Source of the DNA: Chloroflexota bacterium
GTDB taxonomy: Bacteria > Chloroflexota > Limnocylindria > QHBO01
DNA length: 58,665 nt
Assembly (NCBI GenBank): GCA_003243965.1
Contig: QHBO01000022.1
Coordinates: 1 to 58,665, forward strand
Reading direction: 5' to 3'
Shown: one piece after another, positions 18,056 through 26,628 of the stretch
Layout of the letters: each line of letters opens with the position of its first letter
Position numbering within the stretch: position 1 is the first letter of the stretch
Program-made: the position numbers and the translations under genes
The notes under the pieces: generated by a model
Seen by the model: the letters and a program-made list of their open reading frames with translations, nothing else
Database searches by the model: none
What the model was told of the DNA's origin: nothing

Positions 18056-18778
18056 TCAGCGGGAACGCCTCACCTCCGGCGAGACGGCCGGTTTGGCGAG
18101 GTGGTAGAGCGCGAGCTTGAGCTCCGGCATCGGCGGATGGTCGGTCTCGAGATAGGTGCGCCCGCGCTCGCCAAACACCCGGGGCAGGATCTCCCGGGCG
18201 GCGGCCGGATCGCGCAGGTCGAGCCGAGTGTGCACCACCTTGATCTTGAACCCGTTGCGCAGCCACCAGCCGGTGCGCCGCTGTGTGGCGGCACGCGCGT
18301 GCGCCACGATCTCGGGCTCGAACAGGCTGGAGAGATCATCCCGTCCGTAGTACCCGATGACCACCAGTCGGCCGCCGGGACGCAGGACCCGAAGCGACTC
18401 GGCGATCGCCGGCAGCGCGCCATCCTGCGGGTCGATCCGACCGTTCAGCACGATGTCGACCGCCGCGTCGCGCAGCGGCAGGTTGTGTGCGTCGCCCTCC
18501 ACGATCCGGATGTTCGGCTGATGTGATGCGCTCGCCCGCTGACGTGCCGCGGCGAGCAGCGAGGGGTCCGACTCGATGCCGTACGTGCGCCCGGTGCGCC
18601 GGGCCAGCAGCATCGGAAAGTAGCCGATCCCGGTTCCCACGTCGGCGATCCGCTTGCCGGACAGGGGTACCACCCGCTCGAGCGCGGCGAGGATCTTCCG
18701 ATCGGGGTCGAGCATCTCCCCCAGGAGCCGGTGCAGGCCGGGATCGGGGATGTTCCAGCGTGGCAGGATGGCAAGCAT
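18056..18778 (-). CDS. Class I SAM-dependent methyltransferase
   Basis: A 240-aa protein with a Rossmann methyltransferase core. Motif I is IADVGTGIGYFPMLLA, the acidic end of strand 2 is YGIESDPSLL, and motif III is VLRPGGRLVVIGYYG. The N-terminal segment WNIPDPGLHRLLGEMLDPDR and the C-terminal LPRVFGERGRTYLETDH give no clear substrate clue; the closest general class is methyltransferase domain 11/25, small molecule type. It begins two bases after the preceding lipoprotein gene. Confidence 0.85.
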   Translation of the reverse strand: MLAILPRWNIPDPGLHRLLGEMLDPDRKILAALERVVPLSGKRIADVGTGIGYFPMLLARRTGRTYGIESDPSLLAAARQRASASHQPNIRIVEGDAHNLPLRDAAVDIVLNGRIDPQDGALPAIAESLRVLRPGGRLVVIGYYGRDDLSSLFEPEIVAHARAATQRRTGWWLRNGFKIKVVHTRLDLRDPAAAREILPRVFGERGRTYLETDHPPMPELKLALYHLAKPAVSPEVRRSR

Positions 18779-18780
18779 GT

Positions 18781-19464
18781 TCAGGGCACCTGTACGCGTG
18801 TGCGAGCCAGGTTGCCGTCGGCGCCGGTCAGGATCGCCTCGCCGGTTAGGAGCTGCAGGTCGAACGCCACCGGGCCGGCCACGCCTCGGGTGGCGACCAG
18901 GGTCACCACCAGCGTCGACCGCGGGAGCAGCGGCCCCCAGCCGAGGGACGTGGTGCCGGCCGGCTCGCCACCCTCACCCGGTCCCTCGACCCACTTCGTC
19001 CAGGGCTGAACCAGCGGCGGGCCGCCGTCGGCGATGCGCTGCATCGAGGGGCTGAACGGGGCGAGCGACAGACGCGCGGCGAGCGATGTCGGCCAGCGCA
19101 GCACCAGCTCTCCGATCAGCCGGTCGGTGAGGTTCGTGACCGTGACCACCAGCTGTCCGGTGCCTGTCGCCGGGACGCGGGCGCTGACGCTGTACTCGAC
19201 GGCCCGAGGGTCCCGTCCCGCCGGCAGGCGGAGCGAGAAGGGAAGCGCCGAGCTGGCGGCGGGTGTCAGCGCCGGCGCGGAGGACGCGGGCACGGAGGAC
19301 GTCGCCGCGCTCCCCGCCGGTGTCGAAGGGACGGGCAGACCAGACCCCTGCCGAGAGGCGATGGCCGAAGTCGCGGGTGCCGAGGTGGCGCAGGCGCTCA
19401 GCGCGATCCCCAGCGCCAGACCGGCACACGCCGCGACCGTCCATCCCGGACTGTGGTCACCCAT
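18781..19464 (-). CDS. Predicted lipoprotein of unknown function
   Basis: Signal peptide AACAGLALGIALSAC carries a lipobox at LSAC, followed by an 50-residue Ala/Ser/Pro/Thr linker and a beta-rich domain with VEYSVSARVPATGTGQLVVTVTNLTDRLIGELVLRWP, which resembles an Ig-like or carbohydrate-binding beta sandwich. ATG 19464 is chosen because it sits just before the signal sequence; a TTG 42 bases upstream is possible. It is tightly linked to the methyltransferase. No enzymatic motif is visible. Confidence 0.7.
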   Translation of the reverse strand: MGDHSPGWTVAACAGLALGIALSACATSAPATSAIASRQGSGLPVPSTPAGSAATSSVPASSAPALTPAASSALPFSLRLPAGRDPRAVEYSVSARVPATGTGQLVVTVTNLTDRLIGELVLRWPTSLAARLSLAPFSPSMQRIADGGPPLVQPWTKWVEGPGEGGEPAGTTSLGWGPLLPRSTLVVTLVATRGVAGPVAFDLQLLTGEAILTGADGNLARTRVQVP

Positions 19465-19649
19465 CCGCGGGGCGCGCGACGGTCTCACGCCGGTACGGCG
19501 GCGCAATGCGATTCGCCGATCGTCGGCTGGCGCGGCGGGCGTAGCTCATCGGGCCCTCGTGGCGTGGAAGGTATCGAGAATGCGCGGCGATACGCATCGT
19601 ACGAGAGGCGTCGTCTCGACGTCCGACCGCGGCGTTGTCGCGCCCCGGG

Positions 19650-19655
19650 TAGGAT
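19650..19655 (+). promoter_or_regulatory. -10 box TAGGAT, leaderless start
   Basis: TAGGAT is followed by GGACGG and the ATG at 19662, a six-base gap with no Shine-Dalgarno element. Confidence 0.55.
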
Positions 19656-19661
19656 GGACGG

Positions 19662-20099
19662 ATGGAGGAAGGCGATCAGCCGCCCGATCGGTCGAGCGTC
19701 GCCGGGACCCCGCTCGGGGTCCTGCTCTGGTTCGCGTGGGCCTTGCTGCTCCTCGCGGAGACCGGGCTCTTCCTGGGGCGCATCGTCGAGTTCGTCGATT
19801 TCAGCCCGCGAGCCCCGTTCTCGATCCTCGGCATCTTCGTGATGGTCGAGCTCGCCGCGGTGCTGTTCGGCATTACCACGGCGCTGCAGCGCAAGCGGAT
19901 CGCTCACCGTTTTGCGCTCGGCATCGCGCTGCTGCCGGTGCCGATGCTCGCCGGGCTCCCGCCGGCGCTGCTGCGGATGCCGGCCCAGGCAGCGAACGGC
20001 TGGTACCTGATCTTCGTCCCGCTCGGGCTGCTGCTGAGCGTGATCCTGATCGCGGGACTGCTGCGCCCGCCCGCCCGCGCCTACTTCGTCGAGGAATAG
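19662..20099 (+). CDS. Small integral membrane protein
   Basis: A 145-aa protein with a short polar N-terminus and four predicted membrane helices: LGVLLWFAWALLLLAETGLFL, FSILGIFVMVELAAVLFGIT, FALGIALLPVPMLAGLP and WYLIFVPLGLLLSVILIAGLL. No family is recognised and there is no charged catalytic motif within the helices. It is preceded by a leaderless-type promoter and followed by 175 bases before tdh. Confidence 0.72.
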   Translation: MEEGDQPPDRSSVAGTPLGVLLWFAWALLLLAETGLFLGRIVEFVDFSPRAPFSILGIFVMVELAAVLFGITTALQRKRIAHRFALGIALLPVPMLAGLPPALLRMPAQAANGWYLIFVPLGLLLSVILIAGLLRPPARAYFVEE

Positions 20100-20196
20100 G
20101 CTCGGCTGCCGTGAAGCTGCTGGCGCGCGCTCCCACGTTCGAGGCGGGCCCCAGCCGGCCGTGCGCGCTGACCGACAACCTCGGCATCTGCGACCC

Positions 20197-20222
20197 GACC
20201 GATGCCATCGGTCTGACCGATG
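20197..20222. other. Cluster of three ACCGATG/CATCGGT words
   Basis: GACCGATG (20197-20204), its inverse CATCGGTC (20206-20213) and TGACCGATG (20214-20222) lie in a row in the 175-base gap between the membrane protein and tdh. The first two form a GACCGAT-GCC-ATCGGTC inverted repeat. This is the densest cluster of a word that recurs at gene junctions in the window and could be an operator for tdh-kbl. Confidence 0.45.
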
Positions 20223-20274
20223 TTGGCGTACCGGGGCCCGCCGTTGCCTTTCGCCCGGCGGAGCCTGCGGCCCG

Positions 20275-21321
20275 ATGACGGTGGCGACCCGAACGATGCG
20301 GGCGCTGGCCAAGACTCGGCCTGGACCGGGCGCCGAGCTGATCGAGCGGGAGGTCCCCGCCCCGGGTGTCGGCGAGGTGCTCCTCCACATGGAGGCGGCC
20401 TCCATCTGCGGCACCGACTATCACCTCTACGCCTGGGATCCGTGGGCGCGCGAGGTCGTCAAGCCGCCGGTCATTCTCGGACACGAGCTGGCGGGACGAG
20501 TCGTCGGCATCGGGAGCGGCGTGACGCGCGTCCGCGAGGGGGACCTGGTCGGCGTGGAGTCGCACCTGGTCGACTGGAGCTGCGCCCAGTGTCGGGCGGG
20601 CAATGAGCACCTGTGCCGCCACCTGCGGATCATCGGCGCGCATGTCGACGGCGGGTTCGCGGAGTACGTGGTCATTCCGGAGACGAACGCCATCGAGAGC
20701 AATGGGCTCGACCCCGCCGTGGTGGCGCTCCAGGAGCCGATGGGCAACGCGGTGCATGCCGCCTTCGTCGAGCCAATCGAGTTCCGCACCGTGCTCGTCA
20801 CCGGGTGCGGCCCGATTGGGCTCTGCGCGGTGGGGATCGCGCGCGCCGCGGATGCCGCCCTGGTGATCGCGACCGATACCGAGCCGTATCGCCTGGAGCT
20901 GGCCGGCAGGATGGGAGCCGACCTGGTGCTGGATGCGACCGATCCCGAGACGCCGCGCCGGATCGCCGACGCAACCGGCGGCGACGGTGTGGAGGTTGTC
21001 CTCGAGATGAGCGGCGCCGGAGCGGCGCTCAACCAGGCGCTCGGCGTCGTCACGCGGGGCGGACGCATCAGCCTGCTGGGCATCTTCTCCGAGCCGGTGC
21101 GCGTCGACCTCTCGGACCTGGTGATCCAGAAGGGGGTGCGACTGTATGGCATCTACGGTCGACGCATCTATGACACCTGGGAACGGACGCAGGCGCTCCT
21201 CCGCTCGGGAGCGCTGGACGTGACTCCGATCCTCACCCATCGGTTCGACCTCGCCGAGTGGGAGCGCGGCTTTGACCTGATCGCCTCCCGGCACGCTGGA
21301 AAGGTGGTACTTCTGCCATGA
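20275..21321 (+). CDS. tdh: L-threonine 3-dehydrogenase
   Basis: A zinc medium-chain dehydrogenase, 348 aa, that oxidises threonine to 2-amino-3-ketobutyrate with NAD. The catalytic zinc residues are in [11 protein letters not shown] and ILGHELAG, the structural zinc cysteines in [12 protein letters not shown], and the NAD fold is [17 protein letters not shown]. CGTDxHxY is typical of threonine dehydrogenase rather than alcohol dehydrogenase. The four-base overlap with kbl, the next enzyme of the pathway, settles the assignment. Confidence 0.92.
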   Translation: MTVATRTMRALAKTRPGPGAELIEREVPAPGVGEVLLHMEAASICGTDYHLYAWDPWAREVVKPPVILGHELAGRVVGIGSGVTRVREGDLVGVESHLVDWSCAQCRAGNEHLCRHLRIIGAHVDGGFAEYVVIPETNAIESNGLDPAVVALQEPMGNAVHAAFVEPIEFRTVLVTGCGPIGLCAVGIARAADAALVIATDTEPYRLELAGRMGADLVLDATDPETPRRIADATGGDGVEVVLEMSGAGAALNQALGVVTRGGRISLLGIFSEPVRVDLSDLVIQKGVRLYGIYGRRIYDTWERTQALLRSGALDVTPILTHRFDLAEWERGFDLIASRHAGKVVLLP

Positions 21322-22553
21322 CCGAGACCGCCCCGAGCGCCGCGGCAGAGACTGCCCGCGGCCGCAACCCGCTCGCCTTCCTCGACGCGGAGATCGAGGA
21401 TTTCAAGGCCAAGGGCCTCTATCGGCGGCTGCGCGTGGTGGAGGGCGAGCAGAAGAGCCGCTGCATCGTCGACGGCCGCGAGGTGATCACCCTGTCGAGC
21501 AACAACTACCTCGGGCTCAACACGCACCCCAGGCTGCGATCGGCGGCCGAGGCGGCGTTGCGCGAGCTCGGCGCCGGCTCCGGCGCGGTGCGCACCATCG
21601 CAGGCACGATGCGCATCCACGAGGAGCTCGAACGGCGGCTCGCCGACTTCAAGCACGTCGAGGCGGTCCTCACCTTCCAGTCGGGATTCACCTGCAACAC
21701 GGGCGTCATCCCGATCCTCGCCGGCGAGAGCGCGGTGATCGTGTCCGACGCGCTGAACCACGCGTCGATCATCGACGGCATCCGGCTGACGAAGGCCGAG
21801 CGCCGGATCTTCCCGCACGCCGACATGGAGGCCCTGCGCTCCGCGCTGCGAGACGTGCGCGCCGCGCCGGGAGGCGCTGAGCGGACGGTGCTGGTCATCA
21901 CCGATGGCGTCTTCAGCATGGATGGCGACATTGCCCGGCTGCCGGAGATCGTGGCGGCTGCCGAGGAGGCGGAGGCGATCGTGTACGTCGACGATGCGCA
22001 CGCGTCCGGCGTCCTGGGCCGCAACGGGCGAGGCAGCGTCGACCACTTCGACCTGCATGGGCGGGTGCAGGTCCAGGTCGGGACCCTCTCCAAGGCGATC
22101 GGCGTCCTGGGTGGCTACGTCGCCGGGCCCGCCAGCCTGCGAGAGGTGCTGATTCATCGGGCGCGCCCCTTCCTGTTCTCGACCTCGCACCCGCCGGCGG
22201 TGGCGGCCGCCTGCCTGGCGGCGATCGACGTGCTGGAAAGCGAGCCGCAGCTCATCGAGCGTCTGTGGGAGAACACGCGCTACTTCAAGGCGGGGCTGGC
22301 AGGGCTCGGGTTCGAGACCGGGGCCTCCGAAACGCCGATCACGCCGGTGATCGTCGGCTCCGGCGCGCGAGCCATGAAGCTCTCGGATGGCCTGTTCGAA
22401 GAGGGCGTATTTGCGCAGGGCATCGGTTTCCCGACCGTTCCTGAGGACCGCAGCCGGGTGCGGACCATCGTCACCGCTGAGCACACGCGGGCAGAGCTCG
22501 ATGCGTGCCTGGCCGCGTTCGAGACGGTCGGCCGCGCGCTTGCGATCATCTGA
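21318..22553 (+). CDS. kbl: Glycine C-acetyltransferase (2-amino-3-ketobutyrate CoA ligase)
   Basis: A 411-aa alpha-oxoamine synthase that cleaves 2-amino-3-ketobutyrate with CoA into glycine and acetyl-CoA. Features are [34 protein letters not shown], the PLP aspartate in YVDDAHASG and the PLP lysine in [14 protein letters not shown]. The N-terminus is about 15 residues longer than E. coli Kbl. ATG overlaps the tdh stop (ATGA), so both steps of threonine degradation are translated together. 8-amino-7-oxononanoate synthase is a relative but the tdh linkage argues against it. Confidence 0.94.
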   Translation: MTETAPSAAAETARGRNPLAFLDAEIEDFKAKGLYRRLRVVEGEQKSRCIVDGREVITLSSNNYLGLNTHPRLRSAAEAALRELGAGSGAVRTIAGTMRIHEELERRLADFKHVEAVLTFQSGFTCNTGVIPILAGESAVIVSDALNHASIIDGIRLTKAERRIFPHADMEALRSALRDVRAAPGGAERTVLVITDGVFSMDGDIARLPEIVAAAEEAEAIVYVDDAHASGVLGRNGRGSVDHFDLHGRVQVQVGTLSKAIGVLGGYVAGPASLREVLIHRARPFLFSTSHPPAVAAACLAAIDVLESEPQLIERLWENTRYFKAGLAGLGFETGASETPITPVIVGSGARAMKLSDGLFEEGVFAQGIGFPTVPEDRSRVRTIVTAEHTRAELDACLAAFETVGRALAII

Positions 22554-22573
22554 GGCGCGGATCCGGACACAGC

Positions 22574-22605
22574 GGACGGGGTAAGGGCGAACCCCTACCC
22601 CGTCC
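22574..22605 (+). terminator. Stem-loop after kbl
   Basis: GGACGGGGTA (22574-22583) and TACCCCGTCC (22596-22605) form a perfect ten-base stem 20 bases after the kbl stop. There is no T-tract on either strand, so it is either a non-canonical terminator or an mRNA-end stabiliser. It sits between convergent genes. Confidence 0.5.
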
Positions 22606-22718
22606 CTGCCAGGGGGGCTGGATCGAATCGCCGCGATCCCACACACCCGAGCTTCGTCTGGACCTGCGGGCAGCATAGGAACCCGGTAGGGGCTTGGCTA
22701 GTACCTTTGGCGGCCTGC

Positions 22719-22776
22719 GCGTGCGGTCCGATGGAGTTGGGTGCGGCATGCCGGTCGGGAAGCGGTGACCGCACGC
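22719..22776. other. Long-loop inverted repeat between kbl and MBL gene
   Basis: GCGTGCGGTC (22719-22728) is exactly repeated in inverse orientation as GACCGCACGC (22767-22776) with a 38-base loop. It begins shortly after the 3' end of the leftward MBL gene. Apart from this and the stem at 22574 I see nothing coding in 22554-22788. Confidence 0.4.
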
Positions 22777-22788
22777 ACCGGATGGCCG

Positions 22789-23433
22789 CTATCCGGTTTT
22801 GCCTCGCGCATCGAGCACGACGACCTGCGTCTCATCGGGCAGCGACGAGGAGGTGACCACCGCCTTCGGCTGACGAACCGGCTCGGCGACGGCCATCTCG
22901 TGCAGGAACCGCTCCGGCCCGAGCAGATCCGTCGAAGCCCCGTCCACGGCGAAGTGCATCGGGATGGCGAGCTTGGGGCTGACCTGTGCCACGACCTCGG
23001 CGGCCAGAGCCGGCGAGACGGTGAACTGGCCGCCGGCCGGAACCAGCAGGACGTCCACGGGGCCAAGCTCGGAGAGCTGCTCCTCCGTCAGCAGGTGCCC
23101 CAGATCGCCCAGGTGGCAGATGTGAACGCCCTCCAGCTCGAAGGCGAAGATCATGTTCTCGCCACGCTCCGCGCCTCCGACCGCGTCATGAAATGCGCGT
23201 ACCCCGGTGACGAGCACATTCCGGTACTCGTACTCGCCGGGCCTGGTCAGGGTCAGGCTGGCGGTGATCGACCGCGTGTAGGAATGATCCGCGTGGGCGT
23301 GGCTGATGGTCAGCAGGTCGACCTCGTGCTTGCCGGCCACGAAGCCGGTCGATGGCGGCGAGGGGTCGGTGATCACCGTGGCGTCGCGGCCCTTGAGGCG
23401 GAAGCAGGCACGTCCGTACCAGGTGATCTCCAT
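22789..23433 (-). CDS. MBL-fold metallohydrolase, UlaG-like
   Basis: A 214-aa single-domain metallo-beta-lactamase fold protein. It opens MEITWYGRACFRLKG, the UlaG/RNase-Z-like start, with the metal motif SHAHADHSY (HxHxDH) near residue 44, the downstream histidine in HICHLGDLGH and a final histidine in IPMHFAV. Members of this group include L-ascorbate-6-phosphate lactonase and many uncharacterised hydrolases, so only the fold is certain. ATG 23433 is set by the family N-terminus and by a TAGCAT -10 box ten bases upstream. Confidence 0.88.
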   Translation of the reverse strand: MEITWYGRACFRLKGRDATVITDPSPPSTGFVAGKHEVDLLTISHAHADHSYTRSITASLTLTRPGEYEYRNVLVTGVRAFHDAVGGAERGENMIFAFELEGVHICHLGDLGHLLTEEQLSELGPVDVLLVPAGGQFTVSPALAAEVVAQVSPKLAIPMHFAVDGASTDLLGPERFLHEMAVAEPVRQPKAVVTSSSLPDETQVVVLDARGKTG

Positions 23434-23443
23434 CGGTGGACCG

Positions 23444-23449
23444 ATGCTA
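23444..23449 (-). promoter_or_regulatory. -10 box TAGCAT of the MBL gene with flanking inverted word
   Basis: The complement of 23444-23449 is TAGCAT, ten bases before the ATG. It overlaps the perfect inverted repeat CATCGGT-GG-ACCGATG (23431-23446), which also includes the start codon. Confidence 0.5.
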
Positions 23450-23452
23450 GCG

Positions 23453-23494
23453 AAAAACACGAGCGCCGGTGCCCGCCCAATGACACCGGCGCTC
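23453..23494 (-). terminator. Intrinsic terminator with no gene upstream on its strand
   Basis: GAGCGCCGGTG (23461-23471) and CACCGGCGCTC (23484-23494) form a perfect 11-base stem with a 12-base loop. Read on the minus strand it is followed by GTG and five T residues (complement of 23453-23457), the textbook intrinsic terminator layout. No minus-strand gene precedes it before argS at 24967, and the MBL promoter lies downstream of it. It therefore ends either a short unannotated RNA from 23495-23655 or antisense transcription from the protease gene. Confidence 0.65.
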
Positions 23495-23641
23495 GAAGGA
23501 GGGAGGGTGGAGGTGGAAATCGTTGCCGATCTCCAACTCGCGAGGCAGAGCCTAGGAGCCGGACATGAACCGAGGGCTTGCCGTGGCTTAAGAAAACTGA
23601 ACGTAGCCGTGGACCTCCCGGACCGATGCCACCAGCGCCCG

Positions 23642-23647
23642 TACAAT
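23642..23647 (+). promoter_or_regulatory. -10 box TACAAT, leaderless start
   Basis: TACAAT is followed by eight bases and the ATG at 23656. No Shine-Dalgarno sequence is present. Confidence 0.55.
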
Positions 23648-23655
23648 GCCGCCCC

Positions 23656-24936
23656 ATGCCCGTGCTGCTCCGCCGCCTGGCGGCGATCGCCGTGCTCGCA
23701 CTCGGGGCGCTGGTCGTCGGCGTCCTGCTCCTGCGGGCGATGGGCGCGCAGGTGGCGCTCGGTCCGCTGGCCAGCCCGACGCCGCTGCCGACGGCGCCGC
23801 TTGCGCCCATCACCGTCCCCTCGGGCGGCGCAGCGCCGAGCGGCAGGCCCCCGACCTTCTCGCAGATCGAGGCGCAGGTGCGCGCCCGGCGTGGCCTCCC
23901 GGCGCCACACATCGGCGCCCCACGGCTGATCAGTCGCGCCGAGCTGGGCCGAGAGCTCCGCGCGCAGCTCCAGATCGACGACCCGCCCGCCCGGCAGGCT
24001 GCCGAGACCGCCACGCTGCGCGCGATGGGGCTGCTGACCGCCACCCAGGAGATCGGAGCGCTGCGGCTCAAGCTGCTGACCGGCCAGGTGGTCGGCTTCT
24101 ACGACGATCGGGCGCGGCGGATGGCGATCGTGGGCGAAGCCGGCCTCACGCCGCAGGTGCAGATGACCTATGCGCACGAGTACACGCATGCCCTGCAGGA
24201 CGCCGCCTTCAGGCTCTCGTCGCTGGATCTGAACGCGCGCGGGGCTGACGACCGGGACCTGGCCCGGCTGAGTCTGGTGGAAGGCGACGCGACCACCTCG
24301 ATGACGCTCTGGGCGCTCGATCACCTCACTCCGCAGCAGCTGGCCGCAGTCGGCCGAGGGGGTGCGCCCGATCTCGCCGGCATCCCCGCCTGGATGGTGC
24401 GCCAGCTCGCGTTTCCCTACACCGCCGGCGCCAACTTCGTGGCGCGGCTGTATGCCAGCGGCGGGTTCGCAGCGGTCGACGCGGCCTTCCGCCAGCCGCC
24501 GATCTCTACCGAGCAGGTGATCCACTACGACAAGTACGTCGCCAACGAGAAGCCGGTCGCGGTGAGCCTGCCCGCAGTCGCGGCAATGCTCGGCTCCGGC
24601 TGGACCGAGGCGTCGTCGAGCGCGGAGGGTGAGGCGACGATCGATATCTGGCTGACCGGCCTGGGCGCGGAGGCCGGCGCCGCATCGCTGGCGGCCCAAG
24701 GATGGGGAGGCGATCGTCTGATGGTCGATACCGGCCCGGCCGGATCCTTCGCGCTCGCCTGGAAGCTGACCTGGGACTCGCCGGCCGACGCGAGGGAGTT
24801 CCGCCAGACCTATGCGGCTGTCGAGAGCCGCCTGGCGTTCCCGTCGCAGCTGATCAGCCTAGGAGACAGAACGGTGCTGGTCGCACACGCCTCGTCGAAG
24901 GAGATCCTCCGCCGAGTGGTCGCCGCCGTTCGCTGA
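23656..24936 (+). CDS. Predicted membrane-anchored zinc metalloprotease
   Basis: A 426-aa protein with an N-terminal membrane anchor (AIAVLALGALVVGVLLLRAMG), a proline-rich spacer to about residue 60 and an extracytoplasmic domain. TYAHEYTHALQD gives an HExxH zinc motif, and 40 residues later LVEGDATTSM supplies a glutamate in the position used as third ligand in gluzincins. It resembles uncharacterised HEYTHALQD proteins common in Gram-positive and Chloroflexota genomes. Substrate unknown. ATG 23656 is chosen for the anchor and the -10 spacing. Confidence 0.78.
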   Translation: MPVLLRRLAAIAVLALGALVVGVLLLRAMGAQVALGPLASPTPLPTAPLAPITVPSGGAAPSGRPPTFSQIEAQVRARRGLPAPHIGAPRLISRAELGRELRAQLQIDDPPARQAAETATLRAMGLLTATQEIGALRLKLLTGQVVGFYDDRARRMAIVGEAGLTPQVQMTYAHEYTHALQDAAFRLSSLDLNARGADDRDLARLSLVEGDATTSMTLWALDHLTPQQLAAVGRGGAPDLAGIPAWMVRQLAFPYTAGANFVARLYASGGFAAVDAAFRQPPISTEQVIHYDKYVANEKPVAVSLPAVAAMLGSGWTEASSSAEGEATIDIWLTGLGAEAGAASLAAQGWGGDRLMVDTGPAGSFALAWKLTWDSPADAREFRQTYAAVESRLAFPSQLISLGDRTVLVAHASSKEILRRVVAAVR

Positions 24937-24966
24937 GCCCATCCGCTGAGAGCCGGGGCCGGAGCG

Positions 24967-26616
24967 CTACATCGAGCTCGGGGCCGTGATGCCCAGCAGG
25001 CCGAGCGCATTGGCCAGCACCAGGCGGGTGGCATCCACCAGCGCGAGCCGCGCCGCGGTGAGCGGCGCGTCATCGGTCAGGACGCGGCAGTCCCGGTAAA
25101 ACTGGCTGAAGAGGGCGGACACCTCCAGACCGTAGCGCGGGATGTCGTGCGTCTCACGTCGCTGAGCGGAGTCGCTGACGACCTCGGGGAGGCGCAACAG
25201 CTCGCGGGCGAGCGCCTGCTCGGCGGGTTGACGGAGCAGCTCGCCCGCCTGGCGCGCATCCGGTCGCACGGTCCCGGCGTTGCGCAGGATGGAGGCGCAC
25301 CGTGCGTGGGCGTACTGGACGTAGTACACCGGATTCTCGCTCGACTGCCGTTTGGCGAGCTCGATGTCGAAGTCGATCCCGGTGCTCGTCGCGCGCGAGC
25401 CGAAGAACCAGCGGGCTGCGTCCGGGCCGATCTCGGAGAGCAGCTCGTCGAGGGTCACGAACTCGCCGCTGCGCTTGCTCATGCTGATCTCGCGGCCGTC
25501 CCGGACGAAGCGAACCCAGGCGATGAGCAGCCAGTGGATCGACGCCGGCTCGTGGCCAAGCGCCTCCGCGGCCGCACGGTTGCGGGCGACGGTGCCGTGA
25601 TGGTCGGCGCCCCACAAGTAGATCAGTTCCGTGAAGCCGCGGTTGAACTTGTGCGCCAGGTAGCCGATGTCCGCGGCGAAGTACGTCGGCTGGCCGTTGG
25701 ACCGGATCACGACGCGGTCCTTGTCGTCACCGAACGCCGTCGAGCGAAACCACGTGGCGCCTTCGGCCTGGTAGAGGTGGCCGGCCTCACGCAGCCGCTC
25801 GAGGGCACCTGAGACCCATCCGTCCCGATGGAGCGAGCCCTCCGTGGTCCATGCGTCGAAACGGACGCGGAGCCTTGCCAAACTGCCCTCGATCGCCGCC
25901 CGGATCCGCTCGGAGGCCCAGACGCCGACCGCCCAGGCCGGATCGGCGTCGTCGGCGCGCGAGGCTTGCAAGACCTCCTCGGGCAGATCGGCCGCCAGGT
26001 CCGCGACGTACGCGCCGTGGTAGCCGTCGTCGGGGACCGGCTCGCCGGCCACGATGGCGAGCACCGAGCGGCCGAGGTTGCGCACCTGCGGACCCTGGTC
26101 GTTGAAGTAGTACTCCCTGGTCACCGCAGCGCCCGCCCCTTCGAGGACGCGGCTCAGCAGGTCGCCGGCGAACGCCCCTCGGGCGTTTCCCAGGGTCAGT
26201 GGGCCGGTGGGATTGGCGCTCACGAATTCGACGTTCACGTGGTGGCCATCGAGATCCGACCCCCGCCCGTACCGTTCGCCGGCGGCCAGGATCGGGCCGA
26301 TCTGTTCTGCGACCCAGGCATCGTCGAGTCGGAGGTTGACGAAGCCGGGTGCCGCGACCGTCACACCGGACACCGCCGGCGGCGGGACGAGGTTGCGCCG
26401 CAGCGCCTCCGCGATCTGCATCGGGGCGCGTCGCATGACCGGGGCCAGCCGCATCGCCAGGTTGGACGCGTAGTCGCCGTGCTCGACCCGGGTCGGCCGC
26501 TCGATCGACACCGGCGGAAGCGGCGCCCCCCCGGCGGCCGTCAACTCGCCGGCTTCCAGCCCTCGGTCGAGGGCATCCTGGAGCGCGTCGCGCAGCGCCT
26601 CGCGGATCAGGGTCAT
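24967..26616 (-). CDS. argS: Arginyl-tRNA synthetase
   Basis: A class I synthetase of 549 aa charging tRNA-Arg. The N-terminal Add1 domain is followed by VEFVSANPTGPLTLGNARGA, the place of the HIGH motif, which here reads TLGN instead of HxGH: both histidines are replaced. The KMSKS equivalent is ISMSKRSGEF. The anticodon-binding domain contains VYYVQYAHARCASILRN and ends in the usual LGITAPSSM, where ArgRS ends in a methionine-rich tail. The start has a TAGAAT -10 box nine bases upstream that overlaps the ftcD stop codon. Confidence 0.95.
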   Translation of the reverse strand: MTLIREALRDALQDALDRGLEAGELTAAGGAPLPPVSIERPTRVEHGDYASNLAMRLAPVMRRAPMQIAEALRRNLVPPPAVSGVTVAAPGFVNLRLDDAWVAEQIGPILAAGERYGRGSDLDGHHVNVEFVSANPTGPLTLGNARGAFAGDLLSRVLEGAGAAVTREYYFNDQGPQVRNLGRSVLAIVAGEPVPDDGYHGAYVADLAADLPEEVLQASRADDADPAWAVGVWASERIRAAIEGSLARLRVRFDAWTTEGSLHRDGWVSGALERLREAGHLYQAEGATWFRSTAFGDDKDRVVIRSNGQPTYFAADIGYLAHKFNRGFTELIYLWGADHHGTVARNRAAAEALGHEPASIHWLLIAWVRFVRDGREISMSKRSGEFVTLDELLSEIGPDAARWFFGSRATSTGIDFDIELAKRQSSENPVYYVQYAHARCASILRNAGTVRPDARQAGELLRQPAEQALARELLRLPEVVSDSAQRRETHDIPRYGLEVSALFSQFYRDCRVLTDDAPLTAARLALVDATRLVLANALGLLGITAPSSM

Positions 26617-26628
26617 GAGCGGTCGATT

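Noticed and set aside
19540-19600. tRNA-like start GGGCGTAGCTCAT
   Set aside because: No anticodon arm, T-loop GTTCRA or matching acceptor strand follows; only the D-arm-like word is present.
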